This document shows positions 17,973 to 26,582 of a stretch of 64,000 nt of DNA, one piece after another. Below the pieces are notes generated by a model. It had not been told where the DNA came from. It made no database searches and worked only from the letters and a program-made list of their open reading frames with translations. The position numbers and the translations under genes are program-made. Source of the stretch: Novosphingobium profundi (GTDB taxonomy: Bacteria > Pseudomonadota > Alphaproteobacteria > Sphingomonadales > Sphingomonadaceae); NCBI RefSeq assembly GCF_020524485.1, contig NZ_JAIVLF010000007.1:164787-228786 (forward strand), in the 5' to 3' direction. Within the stretch, counting starts at the first letter, position 1; every line of letters begins with the position of its first letter.

Positions 17973-18435
17973 AACGCCACCGGACCTTCAGACACCATCG
18001 GATGTCGTCGAATGCACCGTCCTTATCGTCGATGACGACGATGTGGCGATCGAGGGCGTGCTCCGTTCCTTCCGGCGGCACGACGTGACCTGTCCAACGC
18101 TGACGGCCGGGGATGGCCGCGAGGCCCTGTCCATCTTGCGCGGGACGCATCCCAGCAAAAACATTTCGCCGCCCTACATCATCCTGCTCGACCTCAACAT
18201 GCCCGACATGGACGGCTTCCAGTTCCTCCAGGCCTTGCGCAAGGATCCAGCCTTGCGACGTAGCGTCGTGTTCGTCCTGAGCACGTCGGCCCGCGATCAG
18301 GACATGCGCCGAGCCTACGACGAACATGTGGCTGGCTACATGGTCAAGTCTGCCGTGGGCCCCCAGTTCGCTCGGTTGGCCGACTTCATTCGCAAGTACA
18401 CCGGCACCCAGAATCTCCCGCGAGACGCCTTATGA
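17965..18435 (+). CDS. Single-domain response regulator
   Basis: A 156-residue receiver of the Rcp1/CheY-like type often paired with phytochrome-like kinases. The acidic cluster is VDDDD, phospho-acceptor Asp is in ILLDLNMPDMDG, the switch Ser/Thr in VLSTSA, and the Lys in YMVKSAV. The start overlaps the kinase stop and its own stop overlaps the GGDEF-EAL gene (ATGA), so the three genes form a coupled unit. It has no output domain and would pass the signal by protein contact. Confidence 0.88.
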   Translation: MVETPPDLQTPSDVVECTVLIVDDDDVAIEGVLRSFRRHDVTCPTLTAGDGREALSILRGTHPSKNISPPYIILLDLNMPDMDGFQFLQALRKDPALRRSVVFVLSTSARDQDMRRAYDEHVAGYMVKSAVGPQFARLADFIRKYTGTQNLPRDAL

Positions 18436-20246
18436 CCAAGGACATTCACCGCTCCATGCAAGATCACCACGGCACCGGTGACGAGGATCTTCTCGAGGTT
18501 CTCATCGTCGATGACGATGATGTTGATCGCGAGAAGCTCTCCCGCATGCTGCATCGCACGGCCTGGAACGTGCACGTCGAGGAGGCCGCTTCGCGCTGCG
18601 AGGCTCTGGAACTGATCCGCAACCCGGACAGCCGTTTCGACATCGTATTTCTTGACTTCGGCCTATCCGACGGTGACGGCCGCGAACTGCTCCCGGCCAT
18701 TCGCGAAGAACTGGATCCGGACTGCCCCATCATCGCTGTCACCGGCCATGGCAGCGCCGAGATCGCCGCGGATTCGATCAAGCAGGGGATGACCGAGTTT
18801 CTTACCAAGCGTATGCTCTCGGCCGAGAACGTCGCCGCGTCTATCGAGGAGGGCATCGCCTGGCGGCAGGATCGCAAGGCCGTGCGCCAGGCCGAAGCGG
18901 AACTGACCCACAAGAGCCTGCACGACCCTCTCACCGACCTGCCCAACCGCACGCTTTTCTTCGACCGCCTGACGCAGGCCTGCGCACGGGCCCGCCGCAG
19001 CGGCGACAGTTTCGCCGTCGTGATGGTCGATCTCGACCGGTTCAAGGAAATCAACGACAGCCTCGGCCATGCCGCGGGAGACGTGGTTTTGCAGACGGTC
19101 GCGCGCCGGCTGCGCGCCCATCTGCGCGAAGTCGACACCGTCGCCCGCCTTGGCGGTGACGAATTCGCCATCATCCTGGAGTCCGTCGCCACGGTGGATG
19201 CCGCCACGGCAATGGGCGAGAAGATCAATCAGTTGATCGAACAACCCGTTCTCCACGACAACCGTGTCCTCTACGTCGGGGCCTCCTTGGGCATGGCCCT
19301 GTGCCCACAGCTCAGTTTCTCGCCCACGGCCCTTCTCTCGGCCGCAGACAGCGCCATGTACAAGGCCAAAGCCGGCGTCGAGAAAACATGCGTGGCGCGC
19401 AGCCAGGAGCTTCAGGATCCCGATGAACTCGATCACAAGGGGCTCCTCGAAGAATTGGCCGAAGCCATCGCGGCGCGCGAGATCCAGTGGCACTGGCAGC
19501 CCAAGATCGACCTGCTCCACGCCCGGGTCACCGGCTTCGAGGCCCTGGTCCGTTGGGTTCCGCACGACAGTGGCGATGTGTCTCCCGAACAGCTTATCCG
19601 GGTCGTCGAACAATCGCCCCTGATCGAACCCTTCACGATCCTTTGCCTGGATACGGTGCTTGGCCAGTTTGCAACGGTCCACGAAGCCTGGCCGGACACC
19701 AGCATCTCCATCAACGTCTCGGCGCGCATGCTGGAGCGTCCCAGTTTCGTCGAGAATGTGCTGAGAAGCATTTCCATGCATCAGATCAACCCGGAGCGCG
19801 TCATCCTGGAATTGACGGAAACCGCGCTCATCGCCCATCCCGCGCAAGCCCGGCGTGTCGTCGAAAAGCTCCACCAGGAAGGCGTGCGCCTTTCCATCGA
19901 CGACTTCGGCGCCGGCTTCACCTCCTTTGGATATCTCCGGGACTTCACGATCGATGAAATCAAGATCGATCGCTCCTTCATATCCCGCTGCACCCAGAGC
20001 ACCTTCGATCAATCGCTGATCACGTCCCTCGTGGTCCTGTGCAACAGTTTGGGCATCAGTCTTGTTGCCGAAGGGATCGAAGACGAATCTGTGCGCGCCC
20101 TTCTGGTCTCGCTGGGGTGCCCCTTCGGCCAGGGCTACGGCATCAGCCGTCCGCTTCCGTTCGACCACCTCCAGAGCTGGATGGTCAAATGGAACTCCAG
20201 CCCCCATTCCCTACCGGCTTACAGTCCGGAATCTCGCCTTCAATAG
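18432..20246 (+). CDS. REC-GGDEF-EAL response regulator for cyclic di-GMP
   Basis: A 604-residue cytoplasmic protein: receiver (about 15-135, Asp in FLDFGLSDGDG), diguanylate cyclase domain with intact GGDEF at 241-245, and EAL phosphodiesterase domain with EAL at 370-372, ELTETALI, DDFGAGFTS, KIDRSFI and VAEGIE, all metal and catalytic residues present. Both activities are possible; which dominates cannot be told. It is the last gene of the kinase-receiver-effector unit, so c-di-GMP turnover is the likely output of the PAS kinase, a plausible link to the pilus and motility genes in this window. Confidence 0.92.
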   Translation: MTKDIHRSMQDHHGTGDEDLLEVLIVDDDDVDREKLSRMLHRTAWNVHVEEAASRCEALELIRNPDSRFDIVFLDFGLSDGDGRELLPAIREELDPDCPIIAVTGHGSAEIAADSIKQGMTEFLTKRMLSAENVAASIEEGIAWRQDRKAVRQAEAELTHKSLHDPLTDLPNRTLFFDRLTQACARARRSGDSFAVVMVDLDRFKEINDSLGHAAGDVVLQTVARRLRAHLREVDTVARLGGDEFAIILESVATVDAATAMGEKINQLIEQPVLHDNRVLYVGASLGMALCPQLSFSPTALLSAADSAMYKAKAGVEKTCVARSQELQDPDELDHKGLLEELAEAIAAREIQWHWQPKIDLLHARVTGFEALVRWVPHDSGDVSPEQLIRVVEQSPLIEPFTILCLDTVLGQFATVHEAWPDTSISINVSARMLERPSFVENVLRSISMHQINPERVILELTETALIAHPAQARRVVEKLHQEGVRLSIDDFGAGFTSFGYLRDFTIDEIKIDRSFISRCTQSTFDQSLITSLVVLCNSLGISLVAEGIEDESVRALLVSLGCPFGQGYGISRPLPFDHLQSWMVKWNSSPHSLPAYSPESRLQ

Positions 20247-20379
20247 CAACCGCCAGCCGGGTCCTTGAACAGTGTCCCTCCGACAGGTCGTCCGGCCTTC
20301 ATCCCTGATCCGGTTCATGTGAGGTTCGCGACGCTTCAGGCAAGGCACGGCCAAGCATACCGAATCAAGGATACTCGAG

Positions 20380-20787
20380 ATGAAACATCCGCTCATGGGC
20401 CTCGTCCTCGCGATTGCCGGAGCAAGCCTGCTCCCAACGGCCGCTTTCGCCGATCCTCCACGCCATGCACCCGCGCATGGCTACCGCAACAAGCACCATC
20501 GTGATTACCGCCATGACGACCGCCGCGGCCTGTACGATGCGCGCGGACGCTACCGTTCGCCCCGGCGTATCAGCCGCAACTCCCATGTCTGGCGTGGCCG
20601 CGACGGGCGCTACTACTGCCGCCGTGACAACGGGACGACCGGGCTCATCATCGGCGCGGGTGTCGGCGCCCTGGCCGGACACGAGTTGGCCGGTCGCGGC
20701 GATCGCACGCTGGGCACCATTCTGGGCGGCGTACTCGGCGGGGCGCTTGGCCGCGAAATCGACAAGGGCGATATCCGCTGCCGCTGA
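20380..20787 (+). CDS. Exported glycine-zipper (2TM) protein
   Basis: A 135-residue protein with a signal peptide (cleavage after about residue 24, TAAFA-DPP). A His/Arg/Tyr-rich basic middle segment (about 30-80) is followed by a glycine-zipper region GLIIGAGVGALAGHELAGRGDRTLGTILGGVLGGALGREID (in pieces), typical of small outer-envelope proteins annotated as glycine zipper 2TM. Start supported by AAGGA eight bases upstream. Function unknown; members are often linked to envelope stress. Confidence 0.82.
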   Translation: MKHPLMGLVLAIAGASLLPTAAFADPPRHAPAHGYRNKHHRDYRHDDRRGLYDARGRYRSPRRISRNSHVWRGRDGRYYCRRDNGTTGLIIGAGVGALAGHELAGRGDRTLGTILGGVLGGALGREIDKGDIRCR

Positions 20788-21095
20788 TGACATTGATTTT
20801 CTGCTGAAATTTTCACCGCGCCGCGATGGAGCCGTAAGAGTTCCGCCGCGGCGCGTGTGCCGTTGGCTTTCCGGGTCTGGGGCACCCCGGCCCCGCTCCG
20901 CAGGCAACCTTTTCCTGCACCGGCCTTGCCGCTTTCCACACGCCAGCCCCCTTCCCTCGTCCGGCATGTTATGCTCCTATAGAGCACGATGCGTCTCTCC
21001 TTGTGCCACATACCCCGCTGGACTTCCTCGGTTAACGTGCCGAACGGCCCCGAACACGCGTTCTCCCGGGCGCTGCCTTGCGCGGATCGCGGCGC
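20788..21095. other. Intergenic region before the SDR gene
   Basis: About 300 GC-rich bases with no convincing open frame, hairpin or promoter; frames here are short or biased by GC content. Confidence 0.5.
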
Positions 21096-21854
21096 GTGAG
21101 CGGCAACACCCGGACTGTCCTGATTACAGGAGGTGCCAGGCGTATCGGAGCCCATCTCGCCCGCGCCTTCGGTGCGCAGGGGTGGCATGTCGCCATCCAC
21201 TTCGGAAATTCACGTAAGGAAGCCGAAGCCCTCGCCGACGAGTTGCCGTCTGCAGAAACCGTCTCCTGCGATCTCGATGACTGGGACGCGGGCCCCGCCA
21301 TGATCCGCGATCTTGCCGAACGTCGCGGCGATTGGCGCCTTCTGGTCAATTGCGCGGCCGTTTTCGAATTCGACGATGCAAAGGTGCTGCAGCCCGACAC
21401 GTTCGAGGCCGCAATGCAGGTCAATGCCGGGACGCCTGCCCGCATGGCCCAAGCCTTTTTTGCCCATGCGCGAACACCGTCGGGACGTCGCCTGATCCAG
21501 ATCACCGATCAGAAGCTGCGCAATCCCAATCCCGATTTCTTCTCCTACACGATGAGCAAGCACGCGCTTGCGGCAACGATCCCGATGCTTTCCATGGCGC
21601 GATCGCGCCCGCAGGATCGGGTCTACGGCCTGGCCCCCGGCGCCATCCTTGCGAGTCACGACCAGACCGAGGACGAAACCGAGATCTCGCACCGCATGAA
21701 CTTGCTGCGCCGAAAAACCTCGCCCGACGATATCGCGCGTACCGCACTCTTTCTGGCGGAAGGCCCGCTTGCCAGCGGTGAGACCGTCTATGTCGATTCC
21801 GGGCAACATCTTGTCCCCCAGCCCCGAGATGTCCTCTTTCTGGCACGAACCTGA
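21096..21854 (+). CDS. Short-chain dehydrogenase, pteridine reductase/FolM-like
   Basis: A 252-residue classical SDR-fold oxidoreductase. The cofactor motif reads LITGGARRIGAHLARAF; the Arg after the glycines is typical of the NADPH-using pteridine reductase/FolM branch. The active-site region has YTMSKHAL with the catalytic Tyr and Lys four residues apart, and NCAAVFEFDD replaces the common NNA motif. It might reduce dihydromonapterin or dihydrobiopterin, but FolE/FolX partners are not seen. The GTG at 21096 is preferred; a TTG at 21078 would add six residues, and neither has a strong ribosome-binding site. Confidence 0.8.
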   Translation: MSGNTRTVLITGGARRIGAHLARAFGAQGWHVAIHFGNSRKEAEALADELPSAETVSCDLDDWDAGPAMIRDLAERRGDWRLLVNCAAVFEFDDAKVLQPDTFEAAMQVNAGTPARMAQAFFAHARTPSGRRLIQITDQKLRNPNPDFFSYTMSKHALAATIPMLSMARSRPQDRVYGLAPGAILASHDQTEDETEISHRMNLLRRKTSPDDIARTALFLAEGPLASGETVYVDSGQHLVPQPRDVLFLART

Positions 21855-21937
21855 AACAATCCCGGACTAGGCGCGCTACGCGCCTGTAGCTCTGCCCCCC
21901 AATTCTTCTTCTTTCAAACTAGTGACGACTGGATACG

Positions 21938-23179
21938 ATGGCCATTCTAGACAAGTTCCTCGAAAGTGGCGTGCGCCACGGCACCCTCGAAGTCTCGCGT
22001 CCCGATGGCTCGAAGACCCGGTTCGGCACGCCGACCGAAGGCTATCCCAACGTCCGCGTGCGCTTTACCGACAAGGCCGGTGAACGCCGTATCCTGACCG
22101 ACCCGCGCATCGGCGCGGCCGAGGCCTACATGGATGGCCAGCTCGTTCTTGAAGAGGGCGACATCATGGAGCTCGTCCAGCTGCTGCGCCAGAACGCGCC
22201 GTGGGATCGCGGCGGCGAGGTCAAGGAGAAGACCCCGCTCAAGCTCGCCACCGACAAGGCCGTCACCCTCATCGATGGCATCAACCGGGCCACCAGCGCC
22301 AAGAAGAACATTGCCCATCACTACGACATCGGCAATGAACTCTACAAACTCTTCCTCGATCTCGAGCACATGCAGTATTCGTGCGCCTACTGGCCCGAGG
22401 ACGGCATGACGCTGGAACAGGCGCAGACGGCCAAGCTGGCCCATATTGCAGCCAAGCTGGCGATCGAGCCTGGCCAGCGCGTGCTCGACATCGGCTGCGG
22501 CTGGGGCGGCATGGCGATCTACCTCGCCAAGCACTACGACGTGAAGGTCCACGGCATCACGCTCAGCGAAGAGCAGATCGAACTCGCCAAGGTCCGTGCC
22601 GAAGAAGCCGGTGTCAGCGACAAGGTCACCTTCGAGCTCGTCGACTACCGCGCCATGCCCAAGCGCGGCGACAAGTTCGACCGCATCGTTTCGGTCGGGA
22701 TGTTCGAACACGTCGGCCAGGCCCAGTTCAAGCAGTTCTTCAAGTCCACCGCCGAACTCCTCACCGACGAAGGCGTGATGCTGCTCCACACCATCGGCCG
22801 CATGGGCGGGCCCGGCACCACCGACGCCTTCACCCGCAAGTACATCTTCCCCGGCGGCTATATCCCGGCGCTGAGCGAGACGGTCGCGGCCAGCGAGAAG
22901 TTCCGCCTCATCGCCTCCGACGTCGAGAACCTGCGCCTGCACTACGCCTTCACCCTGCGTGAGTGGTACAAGCGCTGCGTTGCGAACAAGGATGCCATCA
23001 TCGCCCTGATGGACGAGCGCTTCTACCGCATGTGGATCTTCTACCTGGCCGGAGCCACCGCCGCCTTCGAGAGCGGGTCGATGTGCAACTACCAGATCCA
23101 GTACACCCGCCTTCGCCGCACACTGCCGCTGACCCGCGACTACATGGGTGCCGCCGAAAGCGCGCTGCGTCGCCGCTGA
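21938..23179 (+). CDS. cfa: Cyclopropane-fatty-acyl-phospholipid synthase
   Basis: A 413-residue SAM-dependent enzyme that converts unsaturated acyl chains of membrane phospholipids to cyclopropane forms. A lipid-binding N-terminal domain (YMDGQLVLEEGDIMEL near 65-80) is followed by the methyltransferase domain: HHYDIGNELYKLFLD, YSCAYW, SAM motif VLDIGCGWGGMAIYLA, and MFEHVGQAQF. The C-terminal NYQIQYTR is also family-typical. A long perfect hairpin lies just after the stop, before argG. Confidence 0.92.
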   Translation: MAILDKFLESGVRHGTLEVSRPDGSKTRFGTPTEGYPNVRVRFTDKAGERRILTDPRIGAAEAYMDGQLVLEEGDIMELVQLLRQNAPWDRGGEVKEKTPLKLATDKAVTLIDGINRATSAKKNIAHHYDIGNELYKLFLDLEHMQYSCAYWPEDGMTLEQAQTAKLAHIAAKLAIEPGQRVLDIGCGWGGMAIYLAKHYDVKVHGITLSEEQIELAKVRAEEAGVSDKVTFELVDYRAMPKRGDKFDRIVSVGMFEHVGQAQFKQFFKSTAELLTDEGVMLLHTIGRMGGPGTTDAFTRKYIFPGGYIPALSETVAASEKFRLIASDVENLRLHYAFTLREWYKRCVANKDAIIALMDERFYRMWIFYLAGATAAFESGSMCNYQIQYTRLRRTLPLTRDYMGAAESALRRR

Positions 23180-23198
23180 GCGGGCAAAGCCGTTCCCG

Positions 23199-23233
23199 CG
23201 GTGAGCTGCGCAACACCATTGCGCAGCTCACCG
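23199..23233 (+). terminator. Strong hairpin between cfa and argG
   Basis: A 15-bp perfect stem (23199-23213 with 23219-23233) around the loop CACCA. No T run follows, so it may stop exonuclease or act as a terminator without a U tract rather than as a classical one. It is 74 bases before the argG start. Confidence 0.45.
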
Positions 23234-23306
23234 TTGCACACTTCGGCGGGTGCTGTTAGGCGCGCGTCCCGAAGAAGCGCATTTTCTCGCGGAGAACACG
23301 GCACCC

Positions 23307-24521
23307 ATGTCCGACATCAAGAAGGTCGTTCTCGCCTATTCGGGCGGTCTCGACACCAGCGTCATCCTGAAGTGGCTTCAGGTCACCTACAACTGCGAAG
23401 TCGTGACCTTCACGGCTGACCTTGGTCAGGGCGAGGAGCTCGAGCCCGCACGCGCCAAGGCCAAGCTGATGGGCCTGCCCGACGAGAACATCTACATCGA
23501 CGACCTGCGCGAGGAATTCGTGCGCGACTTCGTCTTCCCGATGTTCCGCGCCAACGCCCGCTACGAGGGTGACTACCTGCTGGGCACCTCGATCGCCCGC
23601 CCGCTCATTTCCAAGCGCCTCATCGAGATCGCCAAGGAAACCGGCGCCGATGCCATCGCGCACGGTGCGACCGGCAAGGGCAACGACCAGGTCCGCTTTG
23701 AGCTGTCGGCCTACGCGCTCGATCCCGCGATCAAGGTGATCGCCCCCTGGCGCGAATGGGACCTCAACAGCCGCACCGCGCTCATCGCCTGGGCCGAGCA
23801 GCACCAGATCCCCGTTCCCAAGGACAAGCGCGGCGAGAGCCCGTTCTCGACCGACGCGAACCTCCTGCACACCTCTTCGGAAGGCAAGGTCCTCGAGGAT
23901 CCCTGGGAAGAGACCCCGGATTACGTCTACTCGCGCACGGTGAACCCCGAAGACGCGCCCGACGCGCCGGAATACATCACCATCGACTTCGCCAAGGGTG
24001 ACGGCGTCGCGCTCAACGGCGAAGCCATGTCGCCCGCCACCCTGCTCACCGCGCTCAACGAGCTTGGCCGCAAGCACGGCATCGGCCGCCTCGACCTCGT
24101 CGAGAACCGCTTTGTCGGCATGAAGTCGCGCGGCATGTACGAGACCCCGGGCGGCACGATCTACGCCGCGGCCCATCGCGGCATCGAGCAGATCACGCTC
24201 GACCGCGGCGCGGCCCACCTCAAGGACGAGCTCATGCCCAAGTACGCCGAGCTCATCTACAACGGCTTCTGGTTCTGCCCCGAGCGCGAGATGCTCCAGG
24301 CCGCCATCGACCACAGCCAGGAAAAGGTCGACGGCACCGTCCGCCTCAAGCTCTACAAGGGCTCGGTTTCGGTCGTCGGGCGCAAGTCGGCGAACTCGCT
24401 CTACTCCGAGCGCCACGTCACCTTCGAGGACGATGCGGGCGCCTACGACCAGAAGGACGCGGCCGGCTTCATCAAGCTCAACGCGCTGCGTCTGCGACTC
24501 CTGGCCCAGCGCGACCGGTAA
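23307..24521 (+). CDS. argG: Argininosuccinate synthase
   Basis: A 404-residue enzyme of arginine biosynthesis that joins citrulline and aspartate with ATP. The nucleotide-binding P-loop-like AYSGGLDTS is at residues 10-18, the GATGKGNDQVRFE segment and SVDANLLHTSSEGK-like region (FSTDANLLHTSSEGKVLEDP) are characteristic. The ATG at 23307 starts directly at the conserved MSDIKKVVLAYSGG with GGAG upstream. It is a single-gene transcription unit by its downstream terminator. Confidence 0.96.
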   Translation: MSDIKKVVLAYSGGLDTSVILKWLQVTYNCEVVTFTADLGQGEELEPARAKAKLMGLPDENIYIDDLREEFVRDFVFPMFRANARYEGDYLLGTSIARPLISKRLIEIAKETGADAIAHGATGKGNDQVRFELSAYALDPAIKVIAPWREWDLNSRTALIAWAEQHQIPVPKDKRGESPFSTDANLLHTSSEGKVLEDPWEETPDYVYSRTVNPEDAPDAPEYITIDFAKGDGVALNGEAMSPATLLTALNELGRKHGIGRLDLVENRFVGMKSRGMYETPGGTIYAAAHRGIEQITLDRGAAHLKDELMPKYAELIYNGFWFCPEREMLQAAIDHSQEKVDGTVRLKLYKGSVSVVGRKSANSLYSERHVTFEDDAGAYDQKDAAGFIKLNALRLRLLAQRDR

Positions 24522-24552
24522 TCTTTTCATCGCAAGCTAGCCGAATTTCAGG

Positions 24553-24587
24553 GCGGCCCGTTGCCATCGCGCGACGGGCCGCTTTTT
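24553..24587 (+). terminator. Rho-independent terminator of argG
   Basis: Perfect 9-bp stem GCGGCCCGT / ACGGGCCGC, 12-base loop, immediately followed by five T. It begins 31 bases after the argG stop. Confidence 0.8.
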
Positions 24588-24656
24588 ATGGAGTCCCATC
24601 CTTGACGCTTCGCGGGTAAAAGCGGCTCCATCGTCAACGGCCCAGCGGGGTAGGTT

Positions 24657-25163
24657 TTGCAGGTTTCACGCTTCGGATTGCTGGCAGGCATTGCCGCCTC
24701 GGTCACGCTCCCGCTCGCCGGGCCCGTCCACGCCGATGCCGGGGCTGCCCCCATCGAAGCTGTTGCGGCCGTCGCCGCAGTTGAGTCCGCACCTGCCATG
24801 ATTTCGCAGCCGGTTGTCCAGGAACTCCCGGCCACGCCGGAAATCGTGGAAGACGCCTTTGAATCGATCGGTTCGGGTGTCGCCAGCTACTACGGCCTGA
24901 AATTCGCCGGTCGCCGCACCGCCAGCGGCTCCATCTTCGATCCCGAGGAACTGACCGCCGCCCACCGCAGCCTGCCCTTCGGCACGCAGGTCCAGGTCAC
25001 CAATCCGCGCAACGGCGAAAGCGTCGTCGTCACCATCACGGATCGCGGGCCCTACCACGGCAACCGGGTCATCGATTTGTCGAAAGCTGCCGCACGCGAA
25101 ATCGGCATTGTGCGCCGTGGCTCGGGAACGGTCGAACTCGCCGTCCTCGCTCAGGAAAGCTGA
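24657..25163 (+). CDS. rlpA: RlpA-family septal ring lytic transglycosylase
   Basis: A 168-residue exported protein. A signal peptide (cleavage near residue 27, VHA-DAG) is followed by a linker and a double-psi beta-barrel domain: GVASYYGLKFAGRRTASG, FDPEELTAAHRSLPFGTQVQV, and VVVTITDRGPYHGNRVIDLSKAAA with the catalytic Asp/His-type residues of RlpA. It would cleave denuded glycan strands at the septum. No SPOR domain is present, as in many short alphaproteobacterial members. The start is TTG at 24657 after GGGGTAGG. It is overlapped fully on the other strand by an open frame of the next gene. Confidence 0.85.
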   Translation: MQVSRFGLLAGIAASVTLPLAGPVHADAGAAPIEAVAAVAAVESAPAMISQPVVQELPATPEIVEDAFESIGSGVASYYGLKFAGRRTASGSIFDPEELTAAHRSLPFGTQVQVTNPRNGESVVVTITDRGPYHGNRVIDLSKAAAREIGIVRRGSGTVELAVLAQES

Positions 25164-26345
25164 GCCACTCTCCCCTCTGACTTCACCTCGCTGCGACCCG
25201 AGGCTTGCCCTGACGCCCTTCAAAAGGGTCGGACCGGCGCAGTCTGGAGGGGGTGGGGGGGACTGACTGCGCCGGCCTTCACTAGCGATAACCGCATTCC
25301 CCGAATTGCGTTCCCGGCCCCCGTCACTTTTTTCCAGAAATTTTCGCAAGCCCGATTCCGCCCCGTCCGAGGGCTCCGAAGGTGACACAGTTGACACCCT
25401 CCAGAGGGCACTGTCACCCGCCTCCCCCGCGCCGCCCGGAGGCGCGCCAACCAGCGCATCCACCCGCCCGCACGAGGCCGCGCGCCAGCCGTCCCACTGC
25501 GCCCCGCACAGCGCCTGCGCGGCAGTCCAGTCAAACCCGCACACCTCGGCCTCATCAGAACCCTCGTCGTCCGAGGCCACGCGCGCCGCGTACCATTCGT
25601 CCTCGACCACCCGGCACATCGCTTCCGAGCCCTGCGCCACGAAATCCTCGCGCCCCCGCGGCAACACCGGCGAGACCGCGTCATAGTTCGCCCGGTCCTC
25701 CACCATGTCCGCCTCAGGTCTAAGCCCCGAGACCAGCGCCAGCACCTCGTCGAACCGCTCCGCCAGATCGGAGACAGAGTCCGCCCCCAGCACTTCCCCC
25801 GCCTGCCGGTCGAGCCGCCCCAGGTGCGCCAGCAACAGGCGCGAATCGAACCGACGCCGCACCCCCACCAGCTCACCCCGGAACCACACGCTCTCCTCCA
25901 CGCCCTCCAGAGCGCGCGAGGCCAGCACCTCCTCGGCATGCTGGCGCGCCAGCACCAGAGCCCCGGCCCACCCCGCCGCAAACACCCGGTCCCGCCGCCG
26001 CAGCACATAGGCCGACTGGCGACTCATCCCCACCAAGGCACAGGCCCCACGCACATCCCCCCGCTCGGCCAGCGCGTGCAGGAACCGGACCTTGCGGCCC
26101 GCGTCCCAGCGCCCGTTCGGTGGAGTTTCGTTGTCGTCAGAAGAAGAAGAAAAAGAGGAAATGCGAGGGCCATCGCCCTCGCGCTCCCCAACCATCTGCG
26201 CAGTGGGAGGCGCAGGCCGAGCGCCCTCCCCCGGCAAACCGATATCCCGGTCACACGGAATCCACCCCCGCCCAAACCGCGTGGACGACGACGCCGCCTG
26301 CCCCGCACACGACGATCCCGCAAAAGCCTGCACACTGTCGGTCAT
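24666..26345 (-). CDS. HTH-containing protein of unknown function, 3' end uncertain
   Basis: Up to 559 residues. The supported part is roughly 25250-26345: a low-complexity N-terminus, then VRFLHALAERGDVRGACALVGMSRQSAYVLRRR, a phage-terminase-small-subunit-like or Trp-repressor-like HTH (about residues 82-114), then helical segments AGALVLARQHAEEVLASRALEGVEE, VRRRFDSRLLLAHLGRLDR. Proteins of this type are frequent in sphingomonads. No stop occurs in this frame until inside rlpA on the opposite strand, so the last 160 residues are probably not native and the true end may have been lost by frameshift. A repeat half-element encodes GEREGDGPRISS in its N-terminal linker. Confidence 0.5.
   Translation of the reverse strand: MTDSVQAFAGSSCAGQAASSSTRFGRGWIPCDRDIGLPGEGARPAPPTAQMVGEREGDGPRISSFSSSSDDNETPPNGRWDAGRKVRFLHALAERGDVRGACALVGMSRQSAYVLRRRDRVFAAGWAGALVLARQHAEEVLASRALEGVEESVWFRGELVGVRRRFDSRLLLAHLGRLDRQAGEVLGADSVSDLAERFDEVLALVSGLRPEADMVEDRANYDAVSPVLPRGREDFVAQGSEAMCRVVEDEWYAARVASDDEGSDEAEVCGFDWTAAQALCGAQWDGWRAASCGRVDALVGAPPGGAGEAGDSALWRVSTVSPSEPSDGAESGLRKFLEKSDGGRERNSGNAVIASEGRRSQSPPPPPDCAGPTLLKGVRASLGSQRGEVRGESGSAFLSEDGEFDRSRATAHNADFACGSFRQIDDPVAVVGPAIRDGDDDAFAVARIGDLDLRAEGQAAVGGGQFLGIEDGAAGGAATGEFQAVVAGDTRTDRFKGVFHDFRRGREFLDNRLRNHGRCGLNCGDGRNSFDGGSPGIGVDGPGERERDRGGNACQQSEA
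26161..26189 (+). repeat. Half copy of the dispersed hairpin repeat, left of the defence cassette
   Basis: A GCGAGGGC...GCCCTCGC hairpin followed by GCTCCCC. These 29 bases match perfectly, in inverse orientation, the half copy at 28609-28637; other copies have CCGAGGG...CCCTCGG instead. It lies within the N-terminal coding part of the minus-strand HTH gene. Confidence 0.75.
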
Positions 26346-26582
26346 GGTCCACCCTTTCGATGCTCTCGAAAAGCCATTCCGGCGCGGAGTAACCCTCAAC
26401 GCGCCGGGGTGAACCAGATCATGTATCGCATATTCAGGGGTGTAGGAAAGGCAACAGAAGATTGTTCTCACTCGAAATATCTGAGGGGATCCAAACAGCC
26501 CCCCTTTCACTTTTCTATTCAAGACGATAATCTCCCAGCCACACAAAGGCTATCGCCTCAACTCAAAGATCTGAGCCCTAAA

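Noticed and set aside
25824..26582. Long plus-strand open frame leading into the ParA-like gene
   Set aside because: Its first 250 residues are Pro/Arg/Ser-rich antisense of the HTH gene. The ATPase family begins at the ATG at 26583.
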